DNA from: Nigrospora sphaerica
Lineage: Eukaryota > Ascomycota > Sordariomycetes > Amphisphaeriales > Apiosporaceae
Assembly: GCA_018287875.1 (NCBI GenBank)
Contig: JAGVVL010000018.1
Location: forward strand, 372,001 to 436,000
DNA length: 64,000 nucleotides
Direction: 5' to 3'
Both the position numbers and the translations under genes were made by a program. This document shows positions 1 to 9,730 of this stretch, piece by piece. The notes beneath the pieces are model-generated. The model searched no databases and was not told the DNA's origin. It worked only from the letters and a program-made list of their open reading frames with translations. Within the stretch, counting starts at the first letter, position 1, and every line of letters begins with the position of its first letter.

Positions 1-1131
1 CTCGTCCGATTCCTGGCCGTCGAAGAGCAGTGTGGTGGATCGGTTAGAGAGGAAGCTGTGTATCCAATTAATAGTCCATATAGGTACTCGGAGCGCTCGT
101 AGGTTGCCGAGGAGTCTATTATGGTCAACGGAGTCGAAAGCACCCGAGATATCTAGCGATAGGAGGGTCGCAGCGCCTCTATGCTTCCAGGCTGTGCGGA
201 CTAGGTCTGTGAGCAGCCGTAGCGCGGTTTCTGTAGAGCGGCCCTTCCGGTTGCCCATCTGTTCGTCCGGGAGGAGTCCGTTCTCTTCGGCAAAGCTAGC
301 CAGCCGTTGCGCTAATAAGCTTTCGATCGTCTTCCCTATAGTGTTAAGTAACGTAATAGGCCTCCAGCTGTTAGCTTAGTGGTACTCGTTTAGCTGTTTT
401 CCGGGTTTCCAGAGGATGACTGTTACTACTTTACGGAACGCTGTTGGGTAGTATCCTATACGCTAGCATACCTCTGTTAAAGAGGCTAAGGCACAGAAGA
501 GGGGTTCTCCTAGTCGTTTAAGGAATCAATTAGGAAGCTGGTCTAGTCTAGGTGCCTTCCACTGGCCTGCCTTAGTGAGGACTTCTTACACTTAGTCCGC
601 CGTCACCTTCCGGTCCATATCGAGAGGCGGTGCAAGCCGGTGCGTTATTCGGAACCCGGTGTGCGCGGCCTTAGGAAGGGGATAAAATCTTTCCCGAAAG
701 GCCTTTGTTTTCTCTTTGTGGGTCGTTGCTTCGCCTTATGGAGTGTGTAGTGTAGGGACGGCTGGTGGTAGCGGTGGCGCGGCTCCTTCGGTTCTAGCCC
801 ATCTTGCGATTTTCTATACTCCGGCTGGCTGGCTAGAAGCCTCGTGGAGCATGGTTCTCCATGTCGCTGTTTTTGCTATACGGATCGCCTTCTTTTTTAT
901 AAGGGATGCTTACTGGAGCGCTCGCCAGGTTTCGTCTGTCCTATCGGAGAGCCATGTCCGCTGGGTTTTCCTCTCTTTCTCTATAGCCTCCCTTATTTCG
1001 TTGTTCCATTAGGCCTTGCCTTTCCCTTTAAGATAGCGAAGGGGGGCAGCTAAGTCGGCTATCTTAGTCAGCTCCTTAATTAATATTTCGGTGTATCTGT
1101 CGATGTCCTCTGGTGTCTTTAGTGACTCTGG

Positions 1132-1900
1132 TTATGGTAGGTATGCTGCTTTAGCCTTCGCTTGGTTATAGTCAGCTGTTTTCCAGCTGCGCCGTGGCTT
1201 ATTCTGGGGGTCGTTTCGATCTCCAGCTACGCGTATCACCTGTGGGAGGTGATCAGAGCCAGCGTACAGGGCGTATCCGTTGTAGGCGACTCGGAGGTCC
1301 TCCGTGGCCCAGGCTAGGTCAATTGTAGAGTCCGCGCACCCTCTTCGAGTCCATGTCGGCACTCCGGGGGGGGGGGGGGGGGGGGTGATTAGCTGGAGTC
1401 TCCATTGCTCTGCTAGTTGGAGCAGCTTATCGGCTGCCCTGTAGGGTCGGACGTTATGTCCTCCCTAGACGGGGTGGTGGACGTTAAAGTCGCCTATGAG
1501 GACTGTTCGTCCTAGCTGGGGGCCGGTAAGGAGGGTTTCGATAGCTGGCAGGTCTAATCTGTTAATAAACCCGGGAGGAGGTGAGTATACGTAAATAACG
1601 GTTATAGGATTGTCTGGCAGCTGGATTGTGACATAGCACCTATCTGGCTGCGCCTTATAGGTCCACTGTACTAAGGGGAACTTCTTGTTAATATAGATAC
1701 ATGCTCTACCTCCCTCGGTAGCGTATAAGAGGTAGTACAGAGAGGATTTTAGGCAATAGGTAGTCGGCATATATAGGTTTCGCTAGGGCTCTTAGATAGC
1801 TAGGATATCGTACTCTTCGGAGATAGCATCGACTGCCGGGATCTGTGCTTTCTTGCTTTTCTACGTGTTCCAGTGTAGGATCTTTAGCGCTGTTATAGTC
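1132..1900 (-). pseudogene. LINE family 1 ORF2 endonuclease domain, copy 1
   Basis: Two open pieces (1465-1770 and 1132-1362) together give the exonuclease-endonuclease-phosphatase fold region of ORF2, with GDFNVHHPV near the centre and GSDHLPQVIRV near the end, the usual Asn and Ser-Asp-His positions of APE-type endonucleases. They are separated by a stop (a TGG or CAG site turned TAG) and by the 20-nt poly-G tract at 1366-1385. In a live element this enzyme nicks the target DNA. Copies 2 and 3 carry the same domain. Confidence 0.8.
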
Positions 1901-2639
1901 GAGCGTGGATGCTGTTCAGTGTTAACTCCGGTGTTTCGATATCCATGTCGTCTATCTCTTCGTAGGTTCTGCTGCGGGCTCTGCCAGTGCTTCTAGTACG
2001 GCAGTTGGTTACTCGACGCTTCCGCGGCTATACTGTTTGCCAGTCCTCGGCTGTTAGCTTAGGGGGTTCTTGCAAGGGCAGTGCGAATCCCTTCGGTCTC
2101 GTAACATAAGTAGCCTTAGCGATCTGGACCTGCTCTTGGCGGACTGGACACTCCTTAGACCACGTAGTGTGTGGTCCTCGGCATGCTGGATAGCAGTACT
2201 GGCTCTTATTCTCGGCTTCTGGGCATTCTTTGTTGTTATGCTTTGTTAAAGAGCAGAGCCCGCACCTGCGTGCGTGGCGGCAGACACAGGCGATATGTCT
2301 ATAACAGTAGCAGTGGTAGTATTACTTAAGCTGCGCTCCTTCAGCGAAGGGCTCGTATAGATAGTAGCTATATTGCCAAATAAGGCCGTCTCGGCATAGC
2401 TGTTCCGCTTATTAAACCGTGGGTACTGCAATATATAGGGCCGTGACCTTCCTAGACGAGGTCTTGGCATTGCAAGGGAGCTTAGCCTCCAGGACGTCGA
2501 TAGGGCCGCCGGGCTGGTTCCGGAGTTGGACTTCTAGCTGCCCTTTGTTTGTCTCTACGGCCTCCTTATTAATGCCATGGGCCACCACCAGGATCTTTCT
2601 TTTCTGGATAGAGGCGTTCTCTCCGAAGGCCTCGGTAGT

Positions 2640-3251
2640 CTAGGCCCGGTCGGTTTCTAGCTGTCGCTTCTCTTCTGCTGTCTTGCAGGTAATGGCATAG
2701 TCTCCGCTAGGAAGCTTCCATGTGGCTATTGCTGTTTCTTTGCCTGTTGCTGCGTTAACTTTCCGCACGATCTCTTCGTAGGTGCGGCCTTTAGTTCCTG
2801 CGGCCTTGATTATTACCTCCTGTTCGTGTCGAGTAAGTAGAGTCTTAGCTACCTGGGGGGCCCTAAATGCTAGGGTGGCGGTAAGGGAAGTAGCGGCTAC
2901 AGTGTATATTTTAGGAGCTTTAATTTCCTTATAAATAGCTTGCAGCGTGTTCTCGATAGTATTGATACGTCTTTTAACGCTAGGCTGGTTGTCCGATTCC
3001 TTAGCCGCTGTCTTTAAGACTGTAATGGCGGCTTGAACTACTACGGCTAAGGCCGCAATGTTGACTTCACTAGCTAGGAAGCGTTTAAAGTCGTCTATAG
3101 TGCTGCGTATATCCTCTGGACTGCGTCCAGGTGTTGTAATGCTGTTTGGCGATGGTGTTCTTGAGTCCGGAGGTGACGGCTCGGGGGGTGGGGCGGGCCT
3201 ATGGCGGCTCCCACCACCTGCGCTTTGCCTCGAGGGTGGTGAATCGACCAT
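2640..3251 (-). pseudogene. LINE family 1 ORF1 (gag-like), copy 1
   Basis: A 203-residue open stretch starting MVDSPPSRQSAGGG. It is proline-rich over residues 20-50, then helical, with a conserved block TYEEIVRKVNAATG and the end CKTAEEKRQLETD. The same protein is encoded at 51051-51662 in copy 3. In LINEs of this type ORF1 binds the element RNA. The frame continues past a stop at its end towards a cysteine-rich region (about 2140-2320) that fits the zinc-knuckle part of ORF1, but that part is broken by stops. Its start follows the leader directly, which supports the chosen ATG. It is inactive as part of a decayed element. Confidence 0.75.
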
Positions 3252-3449
3252 TTATAGGCTAAATGAAGCCTTAGGAACAGTTTCCGGGCTATCCGGTAGC
3301 TTATAGAGTCGTGGTTGTGAAGTTATCGCTATGTGGGGTCGGTTTCGAAAATGTTTTTTAGTCCAGGAAGAATTGCTTCCATAAGTCAATTAAATGGAAT
3401 AAATAAAATATCTCAGCCACCACAATAGATATGGGATAACTGTTTGGCC

Positions 3450-5078
3450 TCAAGAAACCGTTATGGTATCCTCTGCCTCCGAAACCTCTTCTTCGGACGA
3501 AACGACCGTGATATCCCCTTTAAACAGCCCAGTGGCTGCAGGTCCTGCTTGACTCGCCGTTCCGACCTCACCCTTGACCTTGCGTACGTCCACTATGCTT
3601 ATAAAAAGCTCCTACGTAGTCGCATGGACCTTGCGACGCTTTTAAGGCTTTTGGCGATCTAGCGCAGCGCTCAGTTGGTCTCGCTCGCGCTTCAGGATGG
3701 AGATTTGAGCGGTCGCTTTGTCCAGAGCCTTGCCAGTCTTCCGGAACACCTAGCGTAGCGTGGCAATATCGTACACCTTATCCACACCACGCAGTTCCCA
3801 GTGAATATAGTGTATTTAACGCGAAGAGCGAGGCGTCTTAACACTAACTGCAGACATCTCTGCTAGCAGAACGTCCTCCTTTGGCGGTGGAACTTGCCAC
3901 GAGTCGCTATCTGGTCTGTCGGCCTCACGCTACAGCGCGAAGCGACTATTTAATGCTTTTCTGGCGTCCCTGGGCCAGATATCGGTTACTCGCTAGCCGA
4001 AAGCAATCTGGTGAGGCGTGAAGGCCTCTTTGCGAGCCTTGTTCCAGGCCTCGAGGAACTTAGGCTTCTTCGGCGTCATCGTGAGGCTCGTCGCACAGGC
4101 GTTCCGTAGATGCTTACGGTATGCGTGTTTTAACACCGAAAAGGGCCCCAGATCTAGTGGCTAGAGGACCTGCGATGTGTACGCTGGCAGAAAGTTAAGC
4201 CAGACCTTCGCCTCTAAGCAGGCCATCATGAAGTCCTTTGTACAGTGGCTGGAGTGGCCATCCAGAATAAGGTGTCTCTATTACTCGGGGTCCCCTGGAG
4301 TGGTCAACGGGAGGAAGATCTGCTTCAGCCAGCGTGGGGCAATTGAATTGCTCGTCCAGCCAGCCTGTGAGGCCTCAAAAGACCAGTTCTCGAAGTCATC
4401 CTCGTCGACTTGGGAGGTGAACCACTGCTGCTGAACGCTCTTCTCCTTGAAGATAACAAGAGGAGGCAGCACACGGCCAGTGGCAGAGATAGCCTCGAGG
4501 GAGGTCGTCCATTCGCCTATCCCGGTGTCCATCGCGAAGACCTCTGTAAGCGCAGACAGCCCGACGACTAAAGGATTGTCTCCAAGGCCTATCTGAGCGC
4601 CAACCTCGTCGAAGTTCCATGTGTGCTCCGGAGGGACCTTCGTTATGTCCTCTAGGTCCAGCCTGGAGAAGAACTCCTCGATATTCTCGCGAGACGCGCC
4701 GTTAACGCGTTTGTAGTCAATAGAGGTGGACGCCATACTCTTAACCTGAGGCTAACGCTTACAGAAACGGAGATGCCAGCGTTTTCCGATGATACGGTCG
4801 CCTCCAGAGGCCTTAGCTAACGTCTGCGCGTATAAACGAAAGCAGCTATATGGAGGAGCCCAATTAAGGCGCGCCTAAGTTAGCACCCACTTAGTAAGGG
4901 CGTACTCTAAGGTTAGCGATAGGTTCTGGCGATGCACCTAGGCATCGGGCTTTAAGGGACGACCCAGAATCCTCCTTCTGATGCTTTCCCTGGAGATATT
5001 AAACTGTCTAAAGGCCTCGCGGATAGATAGGCCTCCTGAGACTTCCTTAAGCGCTGCCGCCAGCGGCAGTACTTCCAT
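3450..5078 (-). pseudogene. Fot1/Pogo transposase, family A, stop-ridden
   Basis: A frame of about 540 residues from an ATG at 5078 to a TGA at 3450. It starts with a psq-type helix-turn-helix (SIREAFRQFNISRESIRRR), continues with a CENP-B-like DNA-binding part, then a DDE catalytic part. The open core 4281-4736 contains the first catalytic Asp in TWNFDEVG and the block VLPPLVIFK. The C-terminal tail has the usual coiled segment (KALDKATAQISILKRERDQL), a basic patch and an acidic end. Several in-frame TAA/TAG codons occur where glutamine or tryptophan is expected. The region around 3900-4280 is the most decayed. It is not expected to make an active enzyme. Confidence 0.85.
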
Positions 5079-5259
5079 ATAAAAAATAGCTAGTATTAAA
5101 CGAAAGAGAAAAAATTAAAGAATCGTTGCGCCTTAAAACGAAGGTCTCACGACACCTAGTTATTTATCTATTCGCATTTGAAGGTATCTATCTCATCCGA
5201 TTTTGGTGGTAGAAACAGTGGTGCGGTGATGGTGCGGTGCGCTGAGGGGGGCTCGAGCT
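3450..5259 (-). mobile_element. Fot1/Pogo-type DNA transposon, family A, one end present
   Basis: The element end is at 5259, where agctcgagc sits beside a TA dinucleotide (5260-5261). The same end, followed by about 165 bp of matching sequence, is present in the opposite orientation at 63836-64000. The transposase is on the minus strand. The other terminal repeat was not found between 3300 and 3450; the LINE whose 5' end lies at about 3366 probably inserted there and pushed that end out of the window to the left. Fot1/Pogo elements move by cut and paste and duplicate TA. Confidence 0.75.
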
Positions 5260-5261
5260 TA

Positions 5262-6099
5262 CCTGCTAAATATTTGGTCAGCCAGTGCCCGATTAGGTCG
5301 AATAGCTCCCCATCGACAGTTAGACACGGCACGCATCCGCAGCAAGCGGAAGGATACTGCTATGGGTCAGAAGGCGAAACGACCCTGTTTGTGGATCTCC
5401 AGATGCAAAGGCGGGTGTTGAGGCTGGAAAGAGGACGCAAACGAAATTGGCTTGGGGGATATTGTGGGGCAAATGGGATGGGAATAGGGAAGGTTGGTAC
5501 AGGCAGGAACGGCCAGACGAAATATACAAGGCAGCAGCAAACGAAAATGTCCACAGCTCCGGGTCACGCAACGGGTATAATTATCTGCAGCCTCAAGGAG
5601 ATTAACCTCCCGTATAGACGGCGATGAGTACCACACTTAGACCTAGGTACTTAGCTTATCGCAGTCTCGTTTGTCTTAGGTCTGCAGCAGGCATCGAGGC
5701 CGTTGCGGTGTATTTGAATTACGTCGCATACATGCACACATTATTTCCCCCCGTGGCTTACCCTGGGACATCGGATCTGAATTCCGGGCGACAGACCGCG
5801 AGGCGAGCCACACAGCACCTGGCAGATGCAGCCCAGCTCAGCCTGGATCTGACAGGCTCGGCTACTGACAACTATTTTGAGGAGTGGCAATTGGAGAAGC
5901 CATCAAATGCCGGACTCCCTTCCCGTCAGCCGCCACCGTATCATCAACGGCCGTATCTACGAATGTACACTATCCGTTGCACAGTATTGCACAATGTGCT
6001 ATGTCACGAGGGTCTCTCCATTATCTGTGTCTCTCGAAACGGTGACATAGTTTTCCGCTGCAGGAGTTGACGCTACTGGCGTTCCAAGCTCAATGGTTG
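5262..6099. other. No supported gene
   Basis: Open frames of about 148 residues occur on the plus strand (up to 5627 and 5624-6070). They have no recognisable motif, and the first one starts inside the end of the family A transposon, so I do not call them genes. No repeat or RNA gene was seen here. Confidence 0.4.
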
Positions 6100-6475
6100 A
6101 GTCACGTCACGACTGTACAACGGCGGCGCGCAGCATTTCTAAGATGCGTTCCGTGATGGTGGCAATGCGGTCCTGGACGGCGGCGTCGATGACCTCCTAC
6201 AAGCTCCGGAGCAGTTCGTCGTCGACGTAGTCCTTAACGAGGTCCGCTATGTGGGCGTGTAAGACCCCTTCGTGACAACACTCTTACGGGAACCAGGGCC
6301 GCGCGAACTGCGAGGGAGGGGGGGGGGCGCGGGACGGGGCTTTTCACAAAAAAGAGCGTATAAAGTGGGGCATAAGCTGAAGATAACTTTAAGAAGACTT
6401 TCCCGGCTGTCCGGTGGCTTATAGAGTCGTGATTGTGAGATTTTCGCCGGATGGGGTCGACTTGAAAAGCTTCTT
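6100..6475 (-). mobile_element. Diverged LINE 5'-end fragment (leader plus start of ORF1)
   Basis: Positions 6388-6475, read on the minus strand, match the leader of the family 1 LINEs (shared blocks around ccggacagccgggaaa and tataagcc). Downstream is a proline-rich stretch and then a helical coding-like stretch (about 6108-6260, with DLVKDYVDDELLRSL) broken by one TAG and closed by TGA. This arrangement copies ORF1 of family 1, proline-rich then helical, but the protein sequence is different. It is probably the surviving 5' end of a related LINE. It has a G-rich run at 6313-6326. Confidence 0.5.
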
Positions 6476-6547
6476 TTTTGCTTGAAAAATTTCATTCACT
6501 CCCAGTGACGGCCAGTAGGGAAACCCTCCGCATTGTTCCTAAAACTA

Positions 6548-7312
6548 TTAAAGGGGAATGGTGAAGCCCGCCGCCTGGGTCTTGAAGCCAACAGTCTCGA
6601 CATATAAGGTGCCGGACGGACAACCTAAGCAAGCAAAAGAGGAAGTCTTACCCTGGCTATCGGCGAGGAACCCCCAGCCGTTAGCCCAATGACCGCGGTG
6701 TTCCCAACTTGCCTTAAGATTCGGAATCGCGTCTTCCAGTTGAAAGTAAAAGTCCAAAGTACCGGGCGACATCGCCTCATCGGGCAAGGTTTTCCAGCCA
6801 TCATAAATAGGTGGGATTTCAACCTCGGGGCCCGGTTTTTTATTGACCGGGATAATGTCCTTGCAATATGGGAAAATAACATGACTGCCGCCGTAATTAA
6901 AAGCTTTGATTATGTCGCATTCTTGATTATTGCCGCAATGTTTCGTGGTTGAGCGAGTAGCGACTAAGCTTAAAGAGGGCGGCAAATTACAGAAAATTCG
7001 CATCGGATGTTTTTCATTCTTTCCAGGCGGAGAGCACCTGCCACGGAAGGAACGGAAGCCCTCGCCGAAACGATCGACGCAGTCTTGGCCACGTGCTTCC
7101 ACCACAGCCTGGCCAGCTGGGTCACCCCTATTCATCGATTCAAGCAGGACGACGGCGCGCTTAAAAACTGACGAATCATGGCGCCTATGTTGCCGTCGCG
7201 TATGCATGAATTCGTCACGCGTTAGGTTGAAAAGGATGAGAGGCTCCGGGAAAGATACCGCAGCGACCGAAAGGGAGAAAACGGTGGCGGCGAGAATATG
7301 ATGATAAAACAT
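6548..7312 (-). CDS. Cysteine-rich secreted protein A (candidate effector)
   Basis: 254 residues from the ATG at 7312; the frame is open 19 codons further upstream, but only this start gives a clean signal peptide (MFYHHILAATVFSLSVAAVS). A Lys-Arg pair at residues 51-52 is a possible Kex2 site, so residues 21-52 may be a propeptide. Eight cysteines at 78, 93, 108, 126, 132, 150, 228 and 231 suggest disulfides and an extracellular role. No intron is needed. I do not recognise a named family, but the spacing Cys93-x14-Cys-x17-Cys-Gly-x4-Cys-x17-Cys is almost the same as in the protein at 22414-23160, and the two share a later pattern (TLDFYFQLED against PLEVYYRLDD). It sits between transposon debris and a gene island, a setting common for effectors; that role is inference. 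Confidence 0.75.
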   Translation of the reverse strand: MFYHHILAATVFSLSVAAVSFPEPLILFNLTRDEFMHTRRQHRRHDSSVFKRAVVLLESMNRGDPAGQAVVEARGQDCVDRFGEGFRSFRGRCSPPGKNEKHPMRIFCNLPPSLSLVATRSTTKHCGNNQECDIIKAFNYGGSHVIFPYCKDIIPVNKKPGPEVEIPPIYDGWKTLPDEAMSPGTLDFYFQLEDAIPNLKASWEHRGHWANGWGFLADSQGKTSSFACLGCPSGTLYVETVGFKTQAAGFTIPL

Positions 7313-7439
7313 GTTGGTAGGACCGGGTGGAATTGTAGACGTATGCTTGAGCTTTAACGGGGCCTGCAACAGGAAGGGTGTTAAAGCGGAGAAAGGGGGG
7401 TTGATTAGAAAAAAACAAAAATATTAGGAATGGGACGAA

Positions 7440-8148
7440 GCTTCCAGCTATATACCCATTCGTTAACTCTAATAAAGTGGAGGGAAGGTACCGATGAAGA
7501 ACTCTAAATGGTTTCGCTCATGCTGATTTAGGTTATTACCAGGCTTATGGCCATTATCATGAAAGCTATAGCTCCCTACTATGACAGTATAGGATTATGC
7601 ATAAAAACGTAAATTTGCTGTGACTAGGGTGCCCATACTATCAACCCGGGCTCAGAACATAAAGCCCTGACGAGAATCGGAGAGGCCGAGAATCAGAGGA
7701 GACTAAGAGGTTAATAAGGAGTCGAATATCTCGAAACACCGTCCGTCCCGTTTAGACCTCGCTGGCGAGCAGTGTCTGCATACTCAACAGGATGAAGTCG
7801 CACCTACAGCGGCGACAAATCTAACTTTTATGAGCACCATGTACTGAAAGAGCGAAAATAGCTTTAATACAACACTCATTTAATACGAATAAATGTAAGT
7901 TTTAAAAAGGGATATAAAGAATCTTAATTCATTATTGACGCAATTAAATTAAAAAAGGGAATATAAACTATTTTTACGTGCTTATTCACAGATAGATACA
8001 CATGCCGGCAACGTGGCCCTTTGCTCCCTCTTCTCCCTCTCTCAGTTCGCGCCTGCTCCTTGTGCGTAACGGTTACCGAGTTTCGCAGCGCCTGAACGGC
8101 GACAACGGCGCTACTTCCTCCCTTCCCAAGCCTTGGGCACGGCCTCGC
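7440..8148. other. AT-rich intergenic stretch
   Basis: No gene found. The part 7840-7990 is markedly AT-rich, with runs of A and T. It could be a transposon relic that has lost all coding similarity, but no terminal repeats were seen. Confidence 0.4.
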
Positions 8149-8160
8149 TCACCCTTTACT

Positions 8161-8700
8161 TAGGCGCACGTGGGTTCGGCGCTCTAGAGGACGGCTCTGA
8201 GAGTAAAGAGGGCGCCGCCGCTCCGGGCGACGCGCACGTCGGCGAGACGGCAAAGCCGCATAGCGTCGTAAGCGACGGCGGACGCGACGGGCAGGAAGCT
8301 GATGACGGAGTCGGCGCGGTCGAGCGGATTCGCGTGGTACGCCATGTCGGTGGCATCGAAGACGCGGCACGACGTACGACCCAGAGGGGGAGGGCGGCTG
8401 GCGAGGTGGTGCCGCGCCCCTCGAGGTCCAGGAAGTCCGAGAGGGCGTCATCGTGCTTGCCTACTTGACGGCGCAGGTCGGCGACGTGAACGCGCGGGTT
8501 GCTAAAGTGAAGGAGCAGCCGGTTCATGGCTGTGTCGCATAGCGAGACGTCGACGTAGATTTGCTTACATGCGTACGGGCGGAGGCGGTTCTGAAGCCAC
8601 TGCATGCCCATATCGATTCTCCGTATTTTCTCGAGCCACGTCTCGACTCCCTTAGCGCTTTTCTTTATCGTGCCGGGATCCCACCCTTAGGGCTGTGGCT
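8161..8700 (-). pseudogene. Degraded coding fragment of unknown family
   Basis: On the minus strand an open frame contains a protein-like stretch: ETWLEKIRRIDMGMQWLQN, then DVSLCDTAMNRLLLHFSNPR, then VGKHDDALSDFLDLEG. After that it becomes low-complexity, while a different minus frame turns protein-like (RVFDATDMAYHANPLDRADS, VRVARSGGALFTLRAVL) up to a TAG near 8208. This switch suggests a single-base shift near 8390-8410 in a once-real gene, or an unrecognised intron. I do not recognise the family. An upstream stop near 8690 closes the frame. Confidence 0.35.
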
Positions 8701-9088
8701 CATCGAAGCGTTCTTTATGTCTACCTTCCAATCCGGGCGGACAGCACTGCTTCTTCCCAGGGAGCATTTCAGCGTGGAGAAGATGACGACGAGGCCGGGG
8801 CATTGTCGGTGCCATACGTGTTAACCCTCGAATTTTGAACTCTCCTTGTGGCGTAATAATACAAAAAGACGCCCACAGACCCTTGTGTACGAATACAGAG
8901 TCCAGCCTAGAACGCACCGGCCCTAGAACACGGTCCCAAACGTCAATCATGATCCCAAGCGTCCACGAGCATTCTCAACGTCCACCATTGTGCAGCGGTT
9001 TCTCACCTGTCAAATCACGCTGTGCTGATGAAAGTTTCCTTAAAGCTTTGCCCGGTTCTGAGGACCCTCGACCGTCGGGAGACTGGGC

Positions 9089-9730
9089 TTAGAGACGCAG
9101 CACGTCACAAATGCGAGGTCGCTTCTTTGTGGGCGTCTTCGTGGGCGAAGAGTGGGCCAGGATATGCTTTCCCAACGGGACGAATCGGGCATCATTAGCG
9201 CGAGGCAGTGACGGACTCGAGGCGCGGGGCGGGCTGAAAGTTGCTGCGTCGCCCAAAAGGACCGCCTCGTGGTCGTCGGTATCGGTCGAGCTGGCCGTGG
9301 TTTCCCAGGCGCCACCGACGTGCTGCGAGGGCGGGCTCGAGGCGAAGGGCTGGTTCAACGGGGCCGGACCGACAGGGCTCGTTGAGGCCTGCAAACTGGC
9401 CTCCACGGGACTCGGCTTAGTCTGAGAGCTAGTGTCGGCCGGAGACGTTGGCAGCAGGCGAAAGGGCGACTGGCGAGGTGGAGGCCCTTGGGACGCGGGT
9501 GCGGGTGGCGGGCCAGCTGCGCCGCAAAGACCTCCAGGGCGGCGACGTGCAGGTGCTCGGCCGGCTCCCAGGTGGGGCGGCCAGGGCGCGCCCGTGGCCA
9601 GGTTTTCTTCCTCCCACTGCACGAGGTACTCGTACGCGCCCTCAGTCTTGGTCTTCCTGCGGCCGTTCTTGTAGCGCGCGACGTGGTGGTGGTCCAGTAC
9701 CGCCGTCATGGTGTACATCTTGCGCGCCAT
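9089..9730 (-). CDS. Chromodomain protein with an apparent one-base frameshift
   Basis: The 213-residue frame begins MARKMYTMTAVLDHHHVARY and reaches EYLVQWEEENL, the first two strands of a chromodomain, a reader of methylated histone lysine. The expected closing motif is present but in the neighbouring frame: near 9565-9585 the other frame reads TWEPAEHLHVAALEVFAAQL, the classical W-E-P-x-x-x-L of chromodomains. One extra C in the run at the PWPP-to-TWEP junction would explain the shift. Beyond it the original frame ends in a disordered tail rich in Pro and Ser, closing with a basic PTKKRPRICDVLRL that looks like a nuclear signal, so a second compensating shift or an intron may restore the frame. 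It may be a pseudogene or a base-call error in a C-run. Confidence 0.55.
   Translation of the reverse strand: MARKMYTMTAVLDHHHVARYKNGRRKTKTEGAYEYLVQWEEENLATGAPWPPHLGAGRAPARRRPGGLCGAAGPPPAPASQGPPPRQSPFRLLPTSPADTSSQTKPSPVEASLQASTSPVGPAPLNQPFASSPPSQHVGGAWETTASSTDTDDHEAVLLGDAATFSPPRASSPSLPRANDARFVPLGKHILAHSSPTKTPTKKRPRICDVLRL

Larger units (their letters stand above)
1..3366 (-). mobile_element. Family 1 LINE (Tad1-like non-LTR retrotransposon), copy 1, 3' part outside window
   Basis: Read on the minus strand this holds, in order, a 5' untranslated leader (about 3366-3252), ORF1, an AP-type endonuclease (about 1900-1130) and the first part of a reverse transcriptase (about 600-1) that runs off the window. 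The same order and similar protein sequence occur in the copies at 44120-47674 and 50931-63666. The leader matches copy 3, including the block that reads cacaaccacgac. Many in-frame TAG/TAA codons and frame breaks make it non-coding. A run of 20 G at 1366-1385 interrupts the endonuclease where copy 2 has 7 C on its coding strand. The 5' end is placed by similarity to copy 3, so it is good to a few bases; no target duplication can be checked because the 3' end is not in view. Confidence 0.9.

Noticed and set aside
3367..3449. Left terminal repeat of the family A transposon
   Set aside because: No match to agctcgagcccccc was found here; the end is probably displaced by the LINE to the left of the window.
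5178..6070. Two plus-strand frames of about 148 residues
   Set aside because: The first begins within the transposon terminal repeat, and neither has protein-like composition.
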